Source: JBIOYL01 sp044870185 (GTDB lineage Bacteria > Actinomycetota > CALGFH01). From it: 22,229 bases of DNA. Both the position numbers and the translations under genes were made by a program. The notes under the pieces were generated by a model. That model saw nothing but the letters and a program-made list of their open reading frames with translations. It searched no databases and was not told the DNA's origin. Where the stretch lies: NCBI GenBank assembly GCA_044870185.1, contig JBIOYL010000356.1, positions 1 to 22,229 of the forward strand, written 5' to 3'. The stretch's first letter is position 1. The number at the start of each line of letters is the position of its first letter. Positions 1 through 7,555 of the stretch are shown here, one piece after another.

Positions 1-144
1 GACCACCGTCGACCCGCCGAGCGTCGTGTTCATCCCACCGCCGAACATGTCCGAGAGCCCGCCACCGCGGCCGGCGTGGAGCAGGATGAACAGGATCAGC
101 GTCAGTGAGGCGATCACGTTGATGACGACCAGCAGCGGGATCAT
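1..144 (-). CDS. secG: SecG, preprotein translocase subunit (partial, 3' end beyond window)
   Basis: The first 48 codons read MIPLLVVINVIASLTLILFI followed by LLHAGRGGGLSDMFGGG, then continue off the left edge. This is the SecG pattern: one N-terminal membrane helix, then the Gly-rich GRGGGLSDMFGG loop. SecG is the small accessory subunit of the SecYEG protein-export channel in the plasma membrane. The ATG is preceded by GAGGA about 7 nt upstream. It lies 45 bp downstream of tpiA on the same strand, the usual place for secG at the end of the actinobacterial gap-pgk-tpiA operon. The second membrane helix expected in SecG lies outside the window. Confidence 0.9.
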   Translation of the reverse strand, partial: MIPLLVVINVIASLTLILFILLHAGRGGGLSDMFGGGMNTTLGGSTVV

Positions 145-189
145 CGGGTCTTCCTCTGAGCGGGCCGGGAACGGGACCCGGCGAGTGTA

Positions 190-972
190 TCAGCGGGCGC
201 GGCGGGCCGAGCCCTTGACGATCATGGCGAACTCGTCGGCGTCGAGGCTGGCCCCGCCGACCAGGGCGCCGTCGATGTCGGGCTTGCCCATGAGCTCCTC
301 GATGCTGGCGGCCTTGACGCTGCCGCCGTACTGGATGCGCACGGCCTCGCCGGCCGCCTGGCCGGTGAGCTCGGCGATAGTGTGGCGCACGAGCGCGATG
401 GTCTCCTGGGCGTCGGCGGCGGTGGCCGCCCGGCCGGTGCCGATCGCCCACACCGGCTCGTAGGCGACCACCAGGCCGGCCACCTGCTCGCCCAACAGCC
501 CGGCCAGCGAGCCACGTACCTGCCCACTGACGATCTCGGCGGTCGTGCCGGCCTCGCGCTGCTCGAGCGACTCGCCGACGCACACGATCGGCTGCATCCC
601 GGCGCCGAGCACGGCCTTGGCCTTGCGGTTGACCAGCTCGTCCGACTCGTTGAAGTACTGGCGGCGCTCGGAGTGGCCGACGATCACGTAGGCGCAGGTG
701 AGCTTGGCCAGCATCGGCGCCGACACCTCGCCGGTGTAGGCGCCGCTCGGCTCGGGATGGCAGTTCTGGGCGCCGAGCCCGATTGGCAGGCGGTCACCGT
801 CGATCAGCGTCTGCACGCTGCGCAGGGCCGTGAAGGGCGGGCACACGACCACCTCGACCGCGTCGGTGTCCTGGCTGGACAGCGCCCAGGCGAGCTTTTG
901 GGTGAGCTGCACCGCCTCGAGGTGCGTCTTGTGCATCTTCCAGTTGCCGGCGATGATCGGGCGGCGGGCCAT
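190..972 (-). CDS. tpiA: Triose-phosphate isomerase
   Basis: A 260-residue cytosolic TIM-barrel enzyme that interconverts dihydroxyacetone phosphate and glyceraldehyde 3-phosphate. The substrate-binding NWKMH is at residues 10-14 (Asn10, Lys12), the catalytic His in VIVGHSERR is His100, and the catalytic Glu is Glu172 in the YEPVWAIGTG motif (171-180), which also opens flexible loop 6. The phosphate-binding IQYGGSV is near 213-219 and LVGGASL near 237-243. Length is normal for the family. The ATG follows AAGGAG at about 7 nt. It lies 48 bp downstream of pgk and 45 bp upstream of secG and is very probably cotranscribed with gap and pgk. Confidence 0.97.
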   Translation of the reverse strand: MARRPIIAGNWKMHKTHLEAVQLTQKLAWALSSQDTDAVEVVVCPPFTALRSVQTLIDGDRLPIGLGAQNCHPEPSGAYTGEVSAPMLAKLTCAYVIVGHSERRQYFNESDELVNRKAKAVLGAGMQPIVCVGESLEQREAGTTAEIVSGQVRGSLAGLLGEQVAGLVVAYEPVWAIGTGRAATAADAQETIALVRHTIAELTGQAAGEAVRIQYGGSVKAASIEELMGKPDIDGALVGGASLDADEFAMIVKGSARRAR

Positions 973-1020
973 CGGCGTCTCCTTGGCGCGCAGGGTCTTG
1001 GCGCTTGGGCGGTCGTGCGC

Positions 1021-2205
1021 TCAGGCGGTCGGGATGGCGGCCACGCCGGGCAGCGTCTTGCCCTCGAGCAGCTCGAGGCTCGCCCCACCGCCGGTGGACA
1101 GGTGGTCGATCTTGTCGGCCAGGCCGAGCTGGGCGAGTGCGGCGGCCGAGTCTCCCCCGCCGACGACCGTGTAGGCGTCGCTGTCGGCGACCGCCTCGGC
1201 CACCGCTTTGGTGCCGGCCGCGAACGGCGGCCACTCGAACACCCCCATGGGGCCGTTCCAGAACACGGTCTTGGCGGCGCGGACGACCTCGGCGAAGCGG
1301 CGCATCGTCTCGGGGCCGATGTCGAGCCCCCGCCAGCCCTTGTCGACGGCGTCGACGGGCACGGTCTTGGCGTTGGCGTCCTCGGCAAACTCGTCGGCGA
1401 CGACCACGTCGACGGGCAGGTGGACCTGCTTGCCGTCGCGCCCGGCACGGGCGAGCAGGTCACCGACGGCGTCGACCTGGTCGGGCTCGAACAGCGAGTC
1501 GCCCACCTCGTGCCCCTGGGCGGCCAGGAAGGTGAAGCACATGCCGCCGCCGATCACCAGCGCGTCGACCCGCTCGAGCAGGTTGTCGAGCACGGCGAGC
1601 TTGTCGGACACCTTGCTGCCGCCGAGCACGGCCACGAACGGGCGCTCCGGGCGCTCGAGCAGACGGGACAGTTCCTTCACCTCGCTGGCCAGCAGGAAGC
1701 CGGCGTAGGCGGGCAGGCGCTCGGCCACGCCGACGACCGAGGCGTGGGCGCGGTGGGCGGCGCCGAAGGCGTCGTCGACGTAGACCTCGGCCAGAGCGGC
1801 CAGCCGGGCGGCGAGGTCGGGGTCGTTGGCCTCCTCCCCCGGCTCGAAGCGCAGGTTCTGCAGCAGCAGCACGTCGCCGTCGCCGAGCGCCTCCGCGGCC
1901 GCCCGGGCCTGGTCGCCGGCCACGTCGTCGACGAAGCGGACCTCGCGGCCCAGCTCGCGCGACAGCACCGGCGCGACCGGCGCGAGCGAGTACTTGTCGA
2001 CCCGCTTGCCTTTGGGCCGGCCGAGATGCGAGCAGCAGAGCGCGCGGGCCTGGTGGTCGACGAGCCAGCGCAGGGTCGGGACGGCGGCGCGGATGCGCAG
2101 GTCGTCGGTGACGTTGCCCGCCTCGTCCAAGGGAACGTTGAAGTCGTTGCGGACCAGGACCCGCTTGCCGGCCACGTCGGCCTGCTCGACGGTGCGTACC
2201 TCCAT
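1021..2205 (-). CDS. pgk: Phosphoglycerate kinase
   Basis: A 394-residue cytosolic kinase that transfers phosphate from 1,3-bisphosphoglycerate to ADP. The N-lobe substrate site shows VRNDFNVPLD (Arg19, Asp21, Asn23) and SHLGRPKG (His60, Arg63). The nucleotide lobe shows GGSKVSDK, GPMGVFE, VGGGDSAAA and STGGGASLE, all typical. The frame is open for another 73 codons upstream, but that part does not resemble Pgk. The chosen ATG begins MEVRTVEQADVAGKRVLVRN and follows AGGAGG with good spacing. It lies 127 bp after gap and 48 bp before tpiA. Gap, Pgk and TpiA catalyse adjacent lower-glycolysis steps. Confidence 0.97.
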   Translation of the reverse strand: MEVRTVEQADVAGKRVLVRNDFNVPLDEAGNVTDDLRIRAAVPTLRWLVDHQARALCCSHLGRPKGKRVDKYSLAPVAPVLSRELGREVRFVDDVAGDQARAAAEALGDGDVLLLQNLRFEPGEEANDPDLAARLAALAEVYVDDAFGAAHRAHASVVGVAERLPAYAGFLLASEVKELSRLLERPERPFVAVLGGSKVSDKLAVLDNLLERVDALVIGGGMCFTFLAAQGHEVGDSLFEPDQVDAVGDLLARAGRDGKQVHLPVDVVVADEFAEDANAKTVPVDAVDKGWRGLDIGPETMRRFAEVVRAAKTVFWNGPMGVFEWPPFAAGTKAVAEAVADSDAYTVVGGGDSAAALAQLGLADKIDHLSTGGGASLELLEGKTLPGVAAIPTA

Positions 2206-2278
2206 GGCTGCCTCCTGCGCGTCTCGGGCCGGAGCCCGGACCGGCCACGGCCGGACCCGACGGTTCGCCGACGTGGCA

Positions 2279-2302
2279 CGCCCCGGCGCGGCGGCCGGGG
2301 CG
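2279..2302 (-). terminator. GC-rich hairpin between gap and pgk
   Basis: A perfect 9-bp inverted repeat (CGCCCCGGC and GCCGGGGCG) flanks a 6-nt loop, 30 nt past the gap stop codon. No T-tract follows. It could attenuate read-through, stabilise the 3' end of gap mRNA or mark a processing site inside the operon. The structure is visible in the sequence; the role is inferred. Confidence 0.4.
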
Positions 2303-2332
2303 CGTGCTGGCCGGTCGCCTCGGACCGGTCGC

Positions 2333-3334
2333 CTAGGACAGGTGCTGGCCGACCAGGATGGCGAGGTCGACCAGACGGTTGGAGTACCCCCACTCGTTGT
2401 CGTACCAGCCGAACACCTTGGCAAGGTTGCCGTTGGCCTGGGTCAGGGTGGAGTCGAACACGCACGAGGCCGAATCGCCCACGATGTCGCGGGAGACGAT
2501 CGGGTCGACGTTGTAGCGGATGATGCCCCGCATCGGCCCGTCGGCGGCCGCCCGGAAGGCGTCGTTGATCTCCTCGACGGTGGTATCGCGGCCCAGGATC
2601 ACGGCCAGGTCGGTCAGGGAGCCGTCCTCGACCGGCACGCGGATGGCGATCCCGTCCAGCCTGCCTTTCATCTCGGGGATGGTCAGCGCCGTCGCCTTGG
2701 CCGCGCCGGTGGTGGTGGGGATGGTGTTGACGGCGGCCGAGCGTGCCCGGTGCAGGTCCTTGTGCGGGAAGTCGAGGATCACCTGGTCGTTGGTGTAGGC
2801 GTGGATGGTCGTCATGTAGCCCTTCTCGATCCCGAAGCTGTCGAGCAGGACCTTGACCATGGGCACCACCGAGTTGGTGGTGCATGAGGCGCAGGAGATG
2901 ATGTCGTGTGCCTGCGGGTCGTAGGCGTCCTGGTTCACGCCCATGACGATGGTGATGTCGTCGCCCTTGGCCGGCGCCGAGATGATCACCTTCTTCGCGC
3001 CGCTCTTGAGGTGCAGCGCGGCGTCGTCGCGCTTGGTGAAGTGCCCGGTCGACTCGATCACGACGTCGACCCCGAGGTCGCCCCAGCCGAGATTGGCCGG
3101 GTCGCGCTCGGCCGATGCCTTGATCTGCTTGCCGTCGACCGAGATCGAGGTGTCGTCGTAGGAGACCTCGCCGTCCAGGCGACCGAAGGTCGAGTCGTAC
3201 TTGAGCAGGTGGGCGAGGGTCTTGTTGTCGGTCAGGTCGTTGACCGCGACGATGTCGACGTCCTTGCCCTGGGCGGCACGAAAGAAGTTGCGGCCGATGC
3301 GGCCGAAGCCGTTGATACCGACACGTACGGTCAT
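2333..3334 (-). CDS. gap: Glyceraldehyde-3-phosphate dehydrogenase, phosphorylating, NAD-type
   Basis: A 333-residue homotetrameric cytosolic enzyme that oxidises glyceraldehyde 3-phosphate with phosphate and NAD+ to 1,3-bisphosphoglycerate. The Rossmann motif GINGFGRIGRN is at residues 6-16. VNDLTD near 31-36 places an Asp where NAD-specific GAPDHs bind the adenosine ribose. The catalytic motif ASCTTN contains Cys151, and the activating His178 is in TTIHAY. The C-terminal WYDNEWGYSNR is intact. The ATG follows GGGGAGGAG, a strong ribosome binding site. It is first in the gap-pgk-tpiA-secG unit, 163 bp downstream of whiA, with its own leader carrying an inverted repeat. Confidence 0.97.
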   Translation of the reverse strand: MTVRVGINGFGRIGRNFFRAAQGKDVDIVAVNDLTDNKTLAHLLKYDSTFGRLDGEVSYDDTSISVDGKQIKASAERDPANLGWGDLGVDVVIESTGHFTKRDDAALHLKSGAKKVIISAPAKGDDITIVMGVNQDAYDPQAHDIISCASCTTNSVVPMVKVLLDSFGIEKGYMTTIHAYTNDQVILDFPHKDLHRARSAAVNTIPTTTGAAKATALTIPEMKGRLDGIAIRVPVEDGSLTDLAVILGRDTTVEEINDAFRAAADGPMRGIIRYNVDPIVSRDIVGDSASCVFDSTLTQANGNLAKVFGWYDNEWGYSNRLVDLAILVGQHLS

Positions 3335-3363
3335 GGCTCCTCCCCGGGTCGCTGCCGGTGGTC

Positions 3364-3382
3364 GGAACGGCCGCTCCGTTCC
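3364..3382 (-). promoter_or_regulatory. Inverted repeat in the gap leader
   Basis: GGAACGG and CCGTTCC form a perfect 7-bp stem with a 5-nt loop, 30-48 nt upstream of the gap ATG, between whiA and gap. It could be an operator or a leader hairpin. No clear -35/-10 pair was found around it. The arms contain GAAC and GTTC, but 9 nt apart, so it is not a standard LexA box. Confidence 0.35.
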
Positions 3383-3497
3383 CCGCGAGCGGGCGCCCTA
3401 CGCATTCTTGCCATGATCCGGCTACCACGCCAACCCTGTCCGACACAATTTCCTTTGGCCTGCTCAGGCGGATGCTCACCGCGCCGCCCCCGGGTCG

Positions 3498-4526
3498 TCA
3501 GGGCTCGGCGGTGGCCGGCTCGGCGGCGGCCGGCTCGGCGAGCGCCGCCAGCCGGCGCAGGCGGCCGAGCACGGCGCCCTTGGAACGGGGCGGGTCGAGC
3601 AGCGCGCCGAGCTCGGCCAGGGTGGCGTCGGGGTGGGCCAGGCGCAAGGTGGCGACCTCGGCCAGGCCGGCCGGGAGCCCGTCCCAGCCGGCGGCGGCCA
3701 CGGCCTGCCTGACCGCGGCGACCTGGTCCATGGCGGCCGCCACGGTGCGGCGCAGGTTGGCCTGGTCGGCGTTGGCCAGCCGCGTGGCCTCGCCGCGCAC
3801 CTCCCGCCGGATGCGGCCGTCCTCCCAGGCCAGGTAGGCGTCGCGTGCGCCGATGGTGACCAGCGCCCGGCCGATCGCCTCGCCGTCCTTGAGCACGACC
3901 CGATGCTGCTCGTCGCCGCGGACGCCGGTGCGGACGCCGGTGCGGACGCCGGTGCGGGCGGGCAGGCCGAGGCGGATCATGGCCGCGGCCAGCGCCTGGG
4001 CGGTGCGCGCCGCGGGCGCTCCGATCTCCAGATGCGGCGGGCGGGTTGGGGCGGAGACCGAGCCGCGGCCGAGGAAGGCGCCCCGGACGAAGCAGGCGGC
4101 CGCCTCCCGGCTCCGCGCCAGGCTGGTGGTGCTGTAGGCGAGCCGGCCGGCGCCGTCCAGGATGCCGGCATCGGTCAGCACCCGCTCGACCCTGGCGGCG
4201 AGCACCAGCTCGTAGCGGGCCCGGGGGGCGAGCGCGCCGCGGCTGCGGACCCGGAAGACCGGCCGCACCTCGTAGCCGCCGACGAGCAGCCAATAGGCGA
4301 GGCGGGCCACCCCGCCCGACTCGGTGCCGAGCACGAGGGTGAGCCGGGGGCCGACCGTGCCGCCGAGGTGCAGGGTGGCCGCGAAGCGCAGCAGCGCGGC
4401 GAGCAGGGCCCGGCGCTCGGCCGCCGCCGCGGGCCGAAGGGCGGCCAGCTCCTCCTTGACCCGGGCGGTGAACTGGCCCCGGGCGGTGAGGAGGCCGTGG
4501 GGGCCGGCCGGGCCCCTGGCGGTCAT
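3498..4526 (-). CDS. whiA: WhiA sporulation/division transcription regulator (DUF199 family)
   Basis: A 342-residue WhiA homologue. In actinomycetes WhiA works with WhiB to control division and sporulation genes; in Bacillus it acts on division and chromosome segregation. The N-terminal LAGLIDADG-like half contains VKEELAALR (23-31), LLAALLRFAATLHL (41-54) and RGAFLGRGSVS (148-158). The last is FLAGGS in many homologues, so this copy differs there. RREVRGEATRLANADQANLRR (240-260) is highly typical, followed by a C-terminal helix-turn-helix (about 290-328, LRLAHPDATLAELGALL). The ATG overlaps the rapZ stop as ATGA, implying translational coupling. Residues 192-203 are three TGVR repeats, and the tail is Ala/Glu/Pro-rich. 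The first 15 or so residues are not conserved, so a later start is possible. Confidence 0.92.
   Translation of the reverse strand: MTARGPAGPHGLLTARGQFTARVKEELAALRPAAAAERRALLAALLRFAATLHLGGTVGPRLTLVLGTESGGVARLAYWLLVGGYEVRPVFRVRSRGALAPRARYELVLAARVERVLTDAGILDGAGRLAYSTTSLARSREAAACFVRGAFLGRGSVSAPTRPPHLEIGAPAARTAQALAAAMIRLGLPARTGVRTGVRTGVRGDEQHRVVLKDGEAIGRALVTIGARDAYLAWEDGRIRREVRGEATRLANADQANLRRTVAAAMDQVAAVRQAVAAAGWDGLPAGLAEVATLRLAHPDATLAELGALLDPPRSKGAVLGRLRRLAALAEPAAAEPATAEP
3502..3540 (-). repeat. 15-bp tandem repeat at the whiA 3' end
   Basis: About 2.6 copies of a 15-bp unit (ggctcggcggYggcc on the plus strand) encode the AEPAAAEPATAEP tail of WhiA. One base differs between copies. It is in frame and adds only to the disordered C-terminus. 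Confidence 0.7.
3918..3953 (-). repeat. 12-bp perfect tandem repeat inside whiA
   Basis: Three identical copies of gcggacgccggt (plus strand), followed by a partial fourth, encode TGVR three times (WhiA residues 192-203). Known WhiA proteins have roughly one unit here, so this looks like an in-frame replication-slippage expansion in a surface loop of the LAGLIDADG-like domain. Confidence 0.9.
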
Positions 4527-5425
4527 TCGCGCTCCATGTCACGGTGGACGACGTTGACCCGGTAGCCTTCAGCGCGCAGCCAGGTGCCGAGCGTTTCGGC
4601 CAGCACCACGCTGCGGTGGCGGCCGCCGGTGCAGCCCACGGCGACCGTCAGGTACTGCTTGCCCTCGCGCACATAGCCGGGCAGGGCCACCCCGAGCAGC
4701 TCGCGCAGCCGGTGCATGAAGGCGTCCGTCTCGGCCTGGGCGAGGACGTACTCGCGCACGGCCGGGTCGGTGCCAGGCCTCGGGCGCAGCTCCGGGACCC
4801 AGTGCGGGTTGGGCAGGAAGCGCACGTCGACGACCATGTCGGCGTCGACGGGCAGGCCGTACTTGAAGCCGAACGAGGAGACGGTGACGAGCAGGCCGGC
4901 CGCCTCGTCGGCGAAGGCGGCCAGCATCTTGTCGCGCAGCTCGTGGACGTTGAGGTCGCTCGTGTCGAGCACGAGGTCGGCGGTCGCCCGCAGCTCCCGG
5001 AGCAGCTCGCGCTCGCGGGCGATGGCCTCGACCACACCCTCGGCGGCGACCGGGTGGCGGCGCCGGGTGGCCTCGAAGCGGCGCACGAGCACCTCGTCGG
5101 ATGCCTCCAGGTACAGCACCCGCAGGCTGATGCTCTTGGCCCGCAACAGGTCGAGGGCCCGGCCCAGCTCGGACACGTCCGCGGCGAAGGCGCCGCCGCG
5201 GGCGTCGACCACCAGGGCGACCCGGCTGCGCTCGCGCCCACCGACGGCCAGCTCGGCGACCCGAGCGATCAGCGACGGGGGCAGGTTGTCGATCACGAAG
5301 TAGCCGAGGTCCTCCAGCACCTTGGCTGCCTCCGAGCGGCCGGCGCCCGACAGTCCGGTGAGCACGACGAACTCGACCGGCGCGTCGACCGGGGCGCGGT
5401 CGGGGATGCGCAGCTGCTGGGTCAC
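4523..5425 (-). CDS. rapZ: RapZ/YvcJ-family P-loop nucleotide-binding protein
   Basis: A 300-residue member of the RapZ/YvcJ family. The Walker A motif GLSGAGRS is at 24-31, a Walker B-like VVDARGG near 72-78, then DTSDLNVHELR (154-164), SSFGFKYGLPVDADMVVDVRFLPNPHW (183-209) and the C-terminal GCTGGRHRSV (264-273). In E. coli RapZ is an RNA-binding adaptor for the GlmZ/GlmY small RNAs and senses glucosamine-6-phosphate. The actinobacterial role is less settled, but the family is tied to amino-sugar and wall metabolism. It starts at GTG overlapping the uvrC stop (GTGA) and ends overlapping the whiA start (ATGA), so uvrC, rapZ and whiA are probably one coupled message. The yvcK/cuvA gene that usually sits between rapZ and whiA is absent. 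Confidence 0.93.
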   Translation of the reverse strand: MTQQLRIPDRAPVDAPVEFVVLTGLSGAGRSEAAKVLEDLGYFVIDNLPPSLIARVAELAVGGRERSRVALVVDARGGAFAADVSELGRALDLLRAKSISLRVLYLEASDEVLVRRFEATRRRHPVAAEGVVEAIARERELLRELRATADLVLDTSDLNVHELRDKMLAAFADEAAGLLVTVSSFGFKYGLPVDADMVVDVRFLPNPHWVPELRPRPGTDPAVREYVLAQAETDAFMHRLRELLGVALPGYVREGKQYLTVAVGCTGGRHRSVVLAETLGTWLRAEGYRVNVVHRDMERE

Positions 5426-7548
5426 GTCGCCTGCTCCTCGCCGATCGGGCTCTCGGTGGACGCACCCTGCTCGCCCGCGTCGTCCCAGCCGGACGGACGG
5501 CCGGTGGACGCACCCTGCTCGCCCGGGTCGTTGCGGCCGCTCCGGCGGCCGGCGGGGCCGGCGGCCCCGTCCGCTGCGACCCCGCCGTGCAGGTGGACGT
5601 AGATGGTCCGGGCGAGCGCCGGGCCGACCCCGGGGGCCGCCTCCAGCTCGTCCACGCTTGCCTGGGCCACCTTGCGGGCCGAGCCGAAATGGTGCACGAG
5701 CTGCTTGCGGCGGGTCTCTCCCACCCCCGGGATGCCGTCCAGGACGCTGCGGGTCATCGACTTGGCGCGCAGGTTGCGGTGGTAGGCGACGGCGAAACGG
5801 TGGGCCTCGTCGCGCACGCGCTGGAGCAGGTACAGCGCCTCGCTGGAGCGCGGGATGACGACCGGGTCGGGCGAGCCGGGCAGGTAGACCTCCTCCATGC
5901 GCTTGGCCAGGGCGACCACCGGCAGGTCGGGGGTGGCCGAGGCCTCGACCGCGTCGAGCGCGGCCGCGAGCTGGGGACGGCCGCCGTCGACCACGATGAG
6001 GCTGGGCGGGTAGGCGAACTTGCGCCCTTGGGGTTCCCCGGACCCCTCCCCAGCGACCGGGGCACCCCCTTGGGGTTCCCCGGACCCCTGCCCAGCGACC
6101 GGGGCACCCCCTTGGGGTTCCCCGGACCCCTCCGGCGCTGCCTGCGGCCGGGTCCGCTCGGCGGCCAGGCGGGCGAGCCGACGGGTGAGCACCTCGCGCA
6201 GCGAGTCGACGTCACTTTGCCCCTCGACCGTGCGGACCTCGAAGCGGCGGTACTCGGACTTGCGGGGCAGGCCGTCCTCGAACACCACCATCGAGCCGAC
6301 CATCTGGCTGCCCTGCAGGTTGGAGATGTCGTAGCACTCGATACGCAGCGGCGCCTCCGCCAGGCCGAGGTGCTCCTGGAGCTCTCGCAGGCCCCGGGCG
6401 CGGGCGTCGAAGTCGGCGGCGCGCTTCAGCTTGTGGCTGGCGAACGCCTCGCGGGCGTTCTGGGCGACCGTGTCCAGCAGCGCCCGCTTCTCGCCCCGCT
6501 GCGGCACGTGGAAGTCGACCGGGCCGCCGCGCAGCGACACCAGCCAGGCGCGCAGCGCGTCGGCGCCCTCCGGCAGCACCGGCAGGAACACCTCGCGGGG
6601 CACCTCATCGGCCCGCTCGCCGTAGAGCTGCTGCACGAAGGTGGCGGCCAGCGCGGGCTCCTCGAGCGCCTCGACCTTGTCGACGACGAAGCCTCGGCGG
6701 CCGACCACCCGGCCCTGGCGGACGAAGAACACCTGCACGGCCGCTTCCAGGTCGTCCTGGGCGAACGCGGCGATGTCGAAGTCCTCGGCCGCCGAGGACA
6801 CCATCTGCTGGCGTTCGAGCGCGGTGCGGACGCTGGCGAGCTGGTCGCGCAGGCGGGCGGCCGCCTCGAAGTTGAGCGCCTCGGCGGCCGCCCGCATGTC
6901 GGCCTCGAGCCGCAGCAGGGTCGGCCGGGTGTGGCCGTCCATGAAGGCGATGAACTCGTCGACGATCCTGCGGTGGTCCTCGGGCGAGATGTAGCCGGTG
7001 CAGGGCGCCGAGCACTTGTGGATGTCGTACAGGATGCACGGCCTGCCGAGCCGGCGGTGCCGGTCGAACACGCCCTTGGAGCAGGTCCGCATCGGGAAGG
7101 TGCGCAGCAGCAGGTCGAGCGTCTCGCGGATCGCGTAGGCGTGGGTGTAGGGGCCGAAGTACCTGGTGCCCTTGCGTTTGGCGCCGCGCTCGACCCGGGG
7201 CCGCGGGATCTCCTCGCTGAGCGTGACCGCCAGCCACGGGTAGGACTTGTCGTCGCGGTAGCGGACGTTGTAGCGGGGCCGGTGCTCCTTGATGAGGTTG
7301 TACTCGAGCTGCAGCGCCTCGACCTCGCCTTTGACCAGCACCCACTCCAGCATGGCCGACGCCTCCACCATGGCCGCCGTGCGTGGATGCAGGCTGGCGC
7401 GCGGCTGGAAGTAGTTGGCGACACGCTTGCGCAGCGACAGCGCCTTGCCGACGTAGATCACCCGGCCGGCCGCGTCCCGGAACAGGTACACGCCCGGCGC
7501 GTCGGGGATCATCTCGGGCCTGGGCCGGGGCGAGGTTGGAACGCTCAT
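5422..7548 (-). CDS. uvrC: UvrC, excinuclease ABC subunit C, with repeat-derived insertions
   Basis: A 708-residue UvrC, the dual-incision nuclease of nucleotide excision repair, longer than the usual 600-660. The N-terminal GIY-YIG domain has PGVYLFRD (18-25) and IYVGKA (31-36). HKCSAPCTGYIS follows in the Cys-containing region, then a UvrB-binding UVR motif (LEADMRAAAEALNFEAAARL). The RNase H-like endonuclease domain contains RIECYDISNLQG and LIVVDGGRPQL, and a C-terminal helix-hairpin-helix pair contains IPGVGETRRKQLVHHFGS and APGVGPALARTIY. A Gly/Pro-rich insertion (GSGEPQGGAPVAG repeats) made of palindromic elements splits the endonuclease domain just before LIVVDGG, and a second repeat extends the C-terminus. 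The ATG has no good Shine-Dalgarno site but sits 7 nt behind TAGAAT, implying leaderless translation. Confidence 0.95.
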   Translation of the reverse strand: MSVPTSPRPRPEMIPDAPGVYLFRDAAGRVIYVGKALSLRKRVANYFQPRASLHPRTAAMVEASAMLEWVLVKGEVEALQLEYNLIKEHRPRYNVRYRDDKSYPWLAVTLSEEIPRPRVERGAKRKGTRYFGPYTHAYAIRETLDLLLRTFPMRTCSKGVFDRHRRLGRPCILYDIHKCSAPCTGYISPEDHRRIVDEFIAFMDGHTRPTLLRLEADMRAAAEALNFEAAARLRDQLASVRTALERQQMVSSAAEDFDIAAFAQDDLEAAVQVFFVRQGRVVGRRGFVVDKVEALEEPALAATFVQQLYGERADEVPREVFLPVLPEGADALRAWLVSLRGGPVDFHVPQRGEKRALLDTVAQNAREAFASHKLKRAADFDARARGLRELQEHLGLAEAPLRIECYDISNLQGSQMVGSMVVFEDGLPRKSEYRRFEVRTVEGQSDVDSLREVLTRRLARLAAERTRPQAAPEGSGEPQGGAPVAGQGSGEPQGGAPVAGEGSGEPQGRKFAYPPSLIVVDGGRPQLAAALDAVEASATPDLPVVALAKRMEEVYLPGSPDPVVIPRSSEALYLLQRVRDEAHRFAVAYHRNLRAKSMTRSVLDGIPGVGETRRKQLVHHFGSARKVAQASVDELEAAPGVGPALARTIYVHLHGGVAADGAAGPAGRRSGRNDPGEQGASTGRPSGWDDAGEQGASTESPIGEEQAT
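5454..5531 (-). repeat. 48-bp-period direct repeat at the uvrC 3' end
   Basis: A 30-bp sequence starting cggtggacgcaccctgctcg occurs at 5454-5483 and 5502-5531 with one mismatch. The 48-bp (16-codon) period keeps the frame and gives two GEQGAST segments in the disordered UvrC C-terminus. It probably arose by tandem duplication. Confidence 0.85.
6025..6132. repeat. REP-like palindromic element, tandem copies inside uvrC
   Basis: A 42-bp unit begins at 6025, 6067 and 6109; the third copy is partial and the first two differ by one base. The junctions form 27-nt palindromes at 6057-6083 and 6099-6125. Each has an outer stem CCGGGG/CCCCGG, one C-T mismatch, an inner ACCCC/GGGGT stem and a CTT loop. 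In uvrC the array is read in frame as GSGEPQGGAPVAG-type repeats. The same hairpin, with the same mismatch, occurs at 20019-20043 between the HAD gene and coaE, so it is a dispersed element and not just a local duplication. It resembles REP/BIME-type elements, but no family is recognised. Confidence 0.85.
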
Positions 7549-7555
7549 ACCGTCA

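Noticed and set aside
382..2523. Open plus-strand frame of 713 codons opposite tpiA and pgk
   Set aside because: It lies antisense to two certain genes, is rich in Gly, Ala, Val, Asp and His as expected for a shadow frame in GC-rich DNA, and matches no family.
3335..3497. Exact promoter for gap
   Set aside because: TTGGCG with AAGAAT 18 nt later is possible but too far from consensus to list as a feature.
6025..6132. CRISPR array
   Set aside because: The units are contiguous or nearly so, with no unique spacers, and are translated in uvrC.
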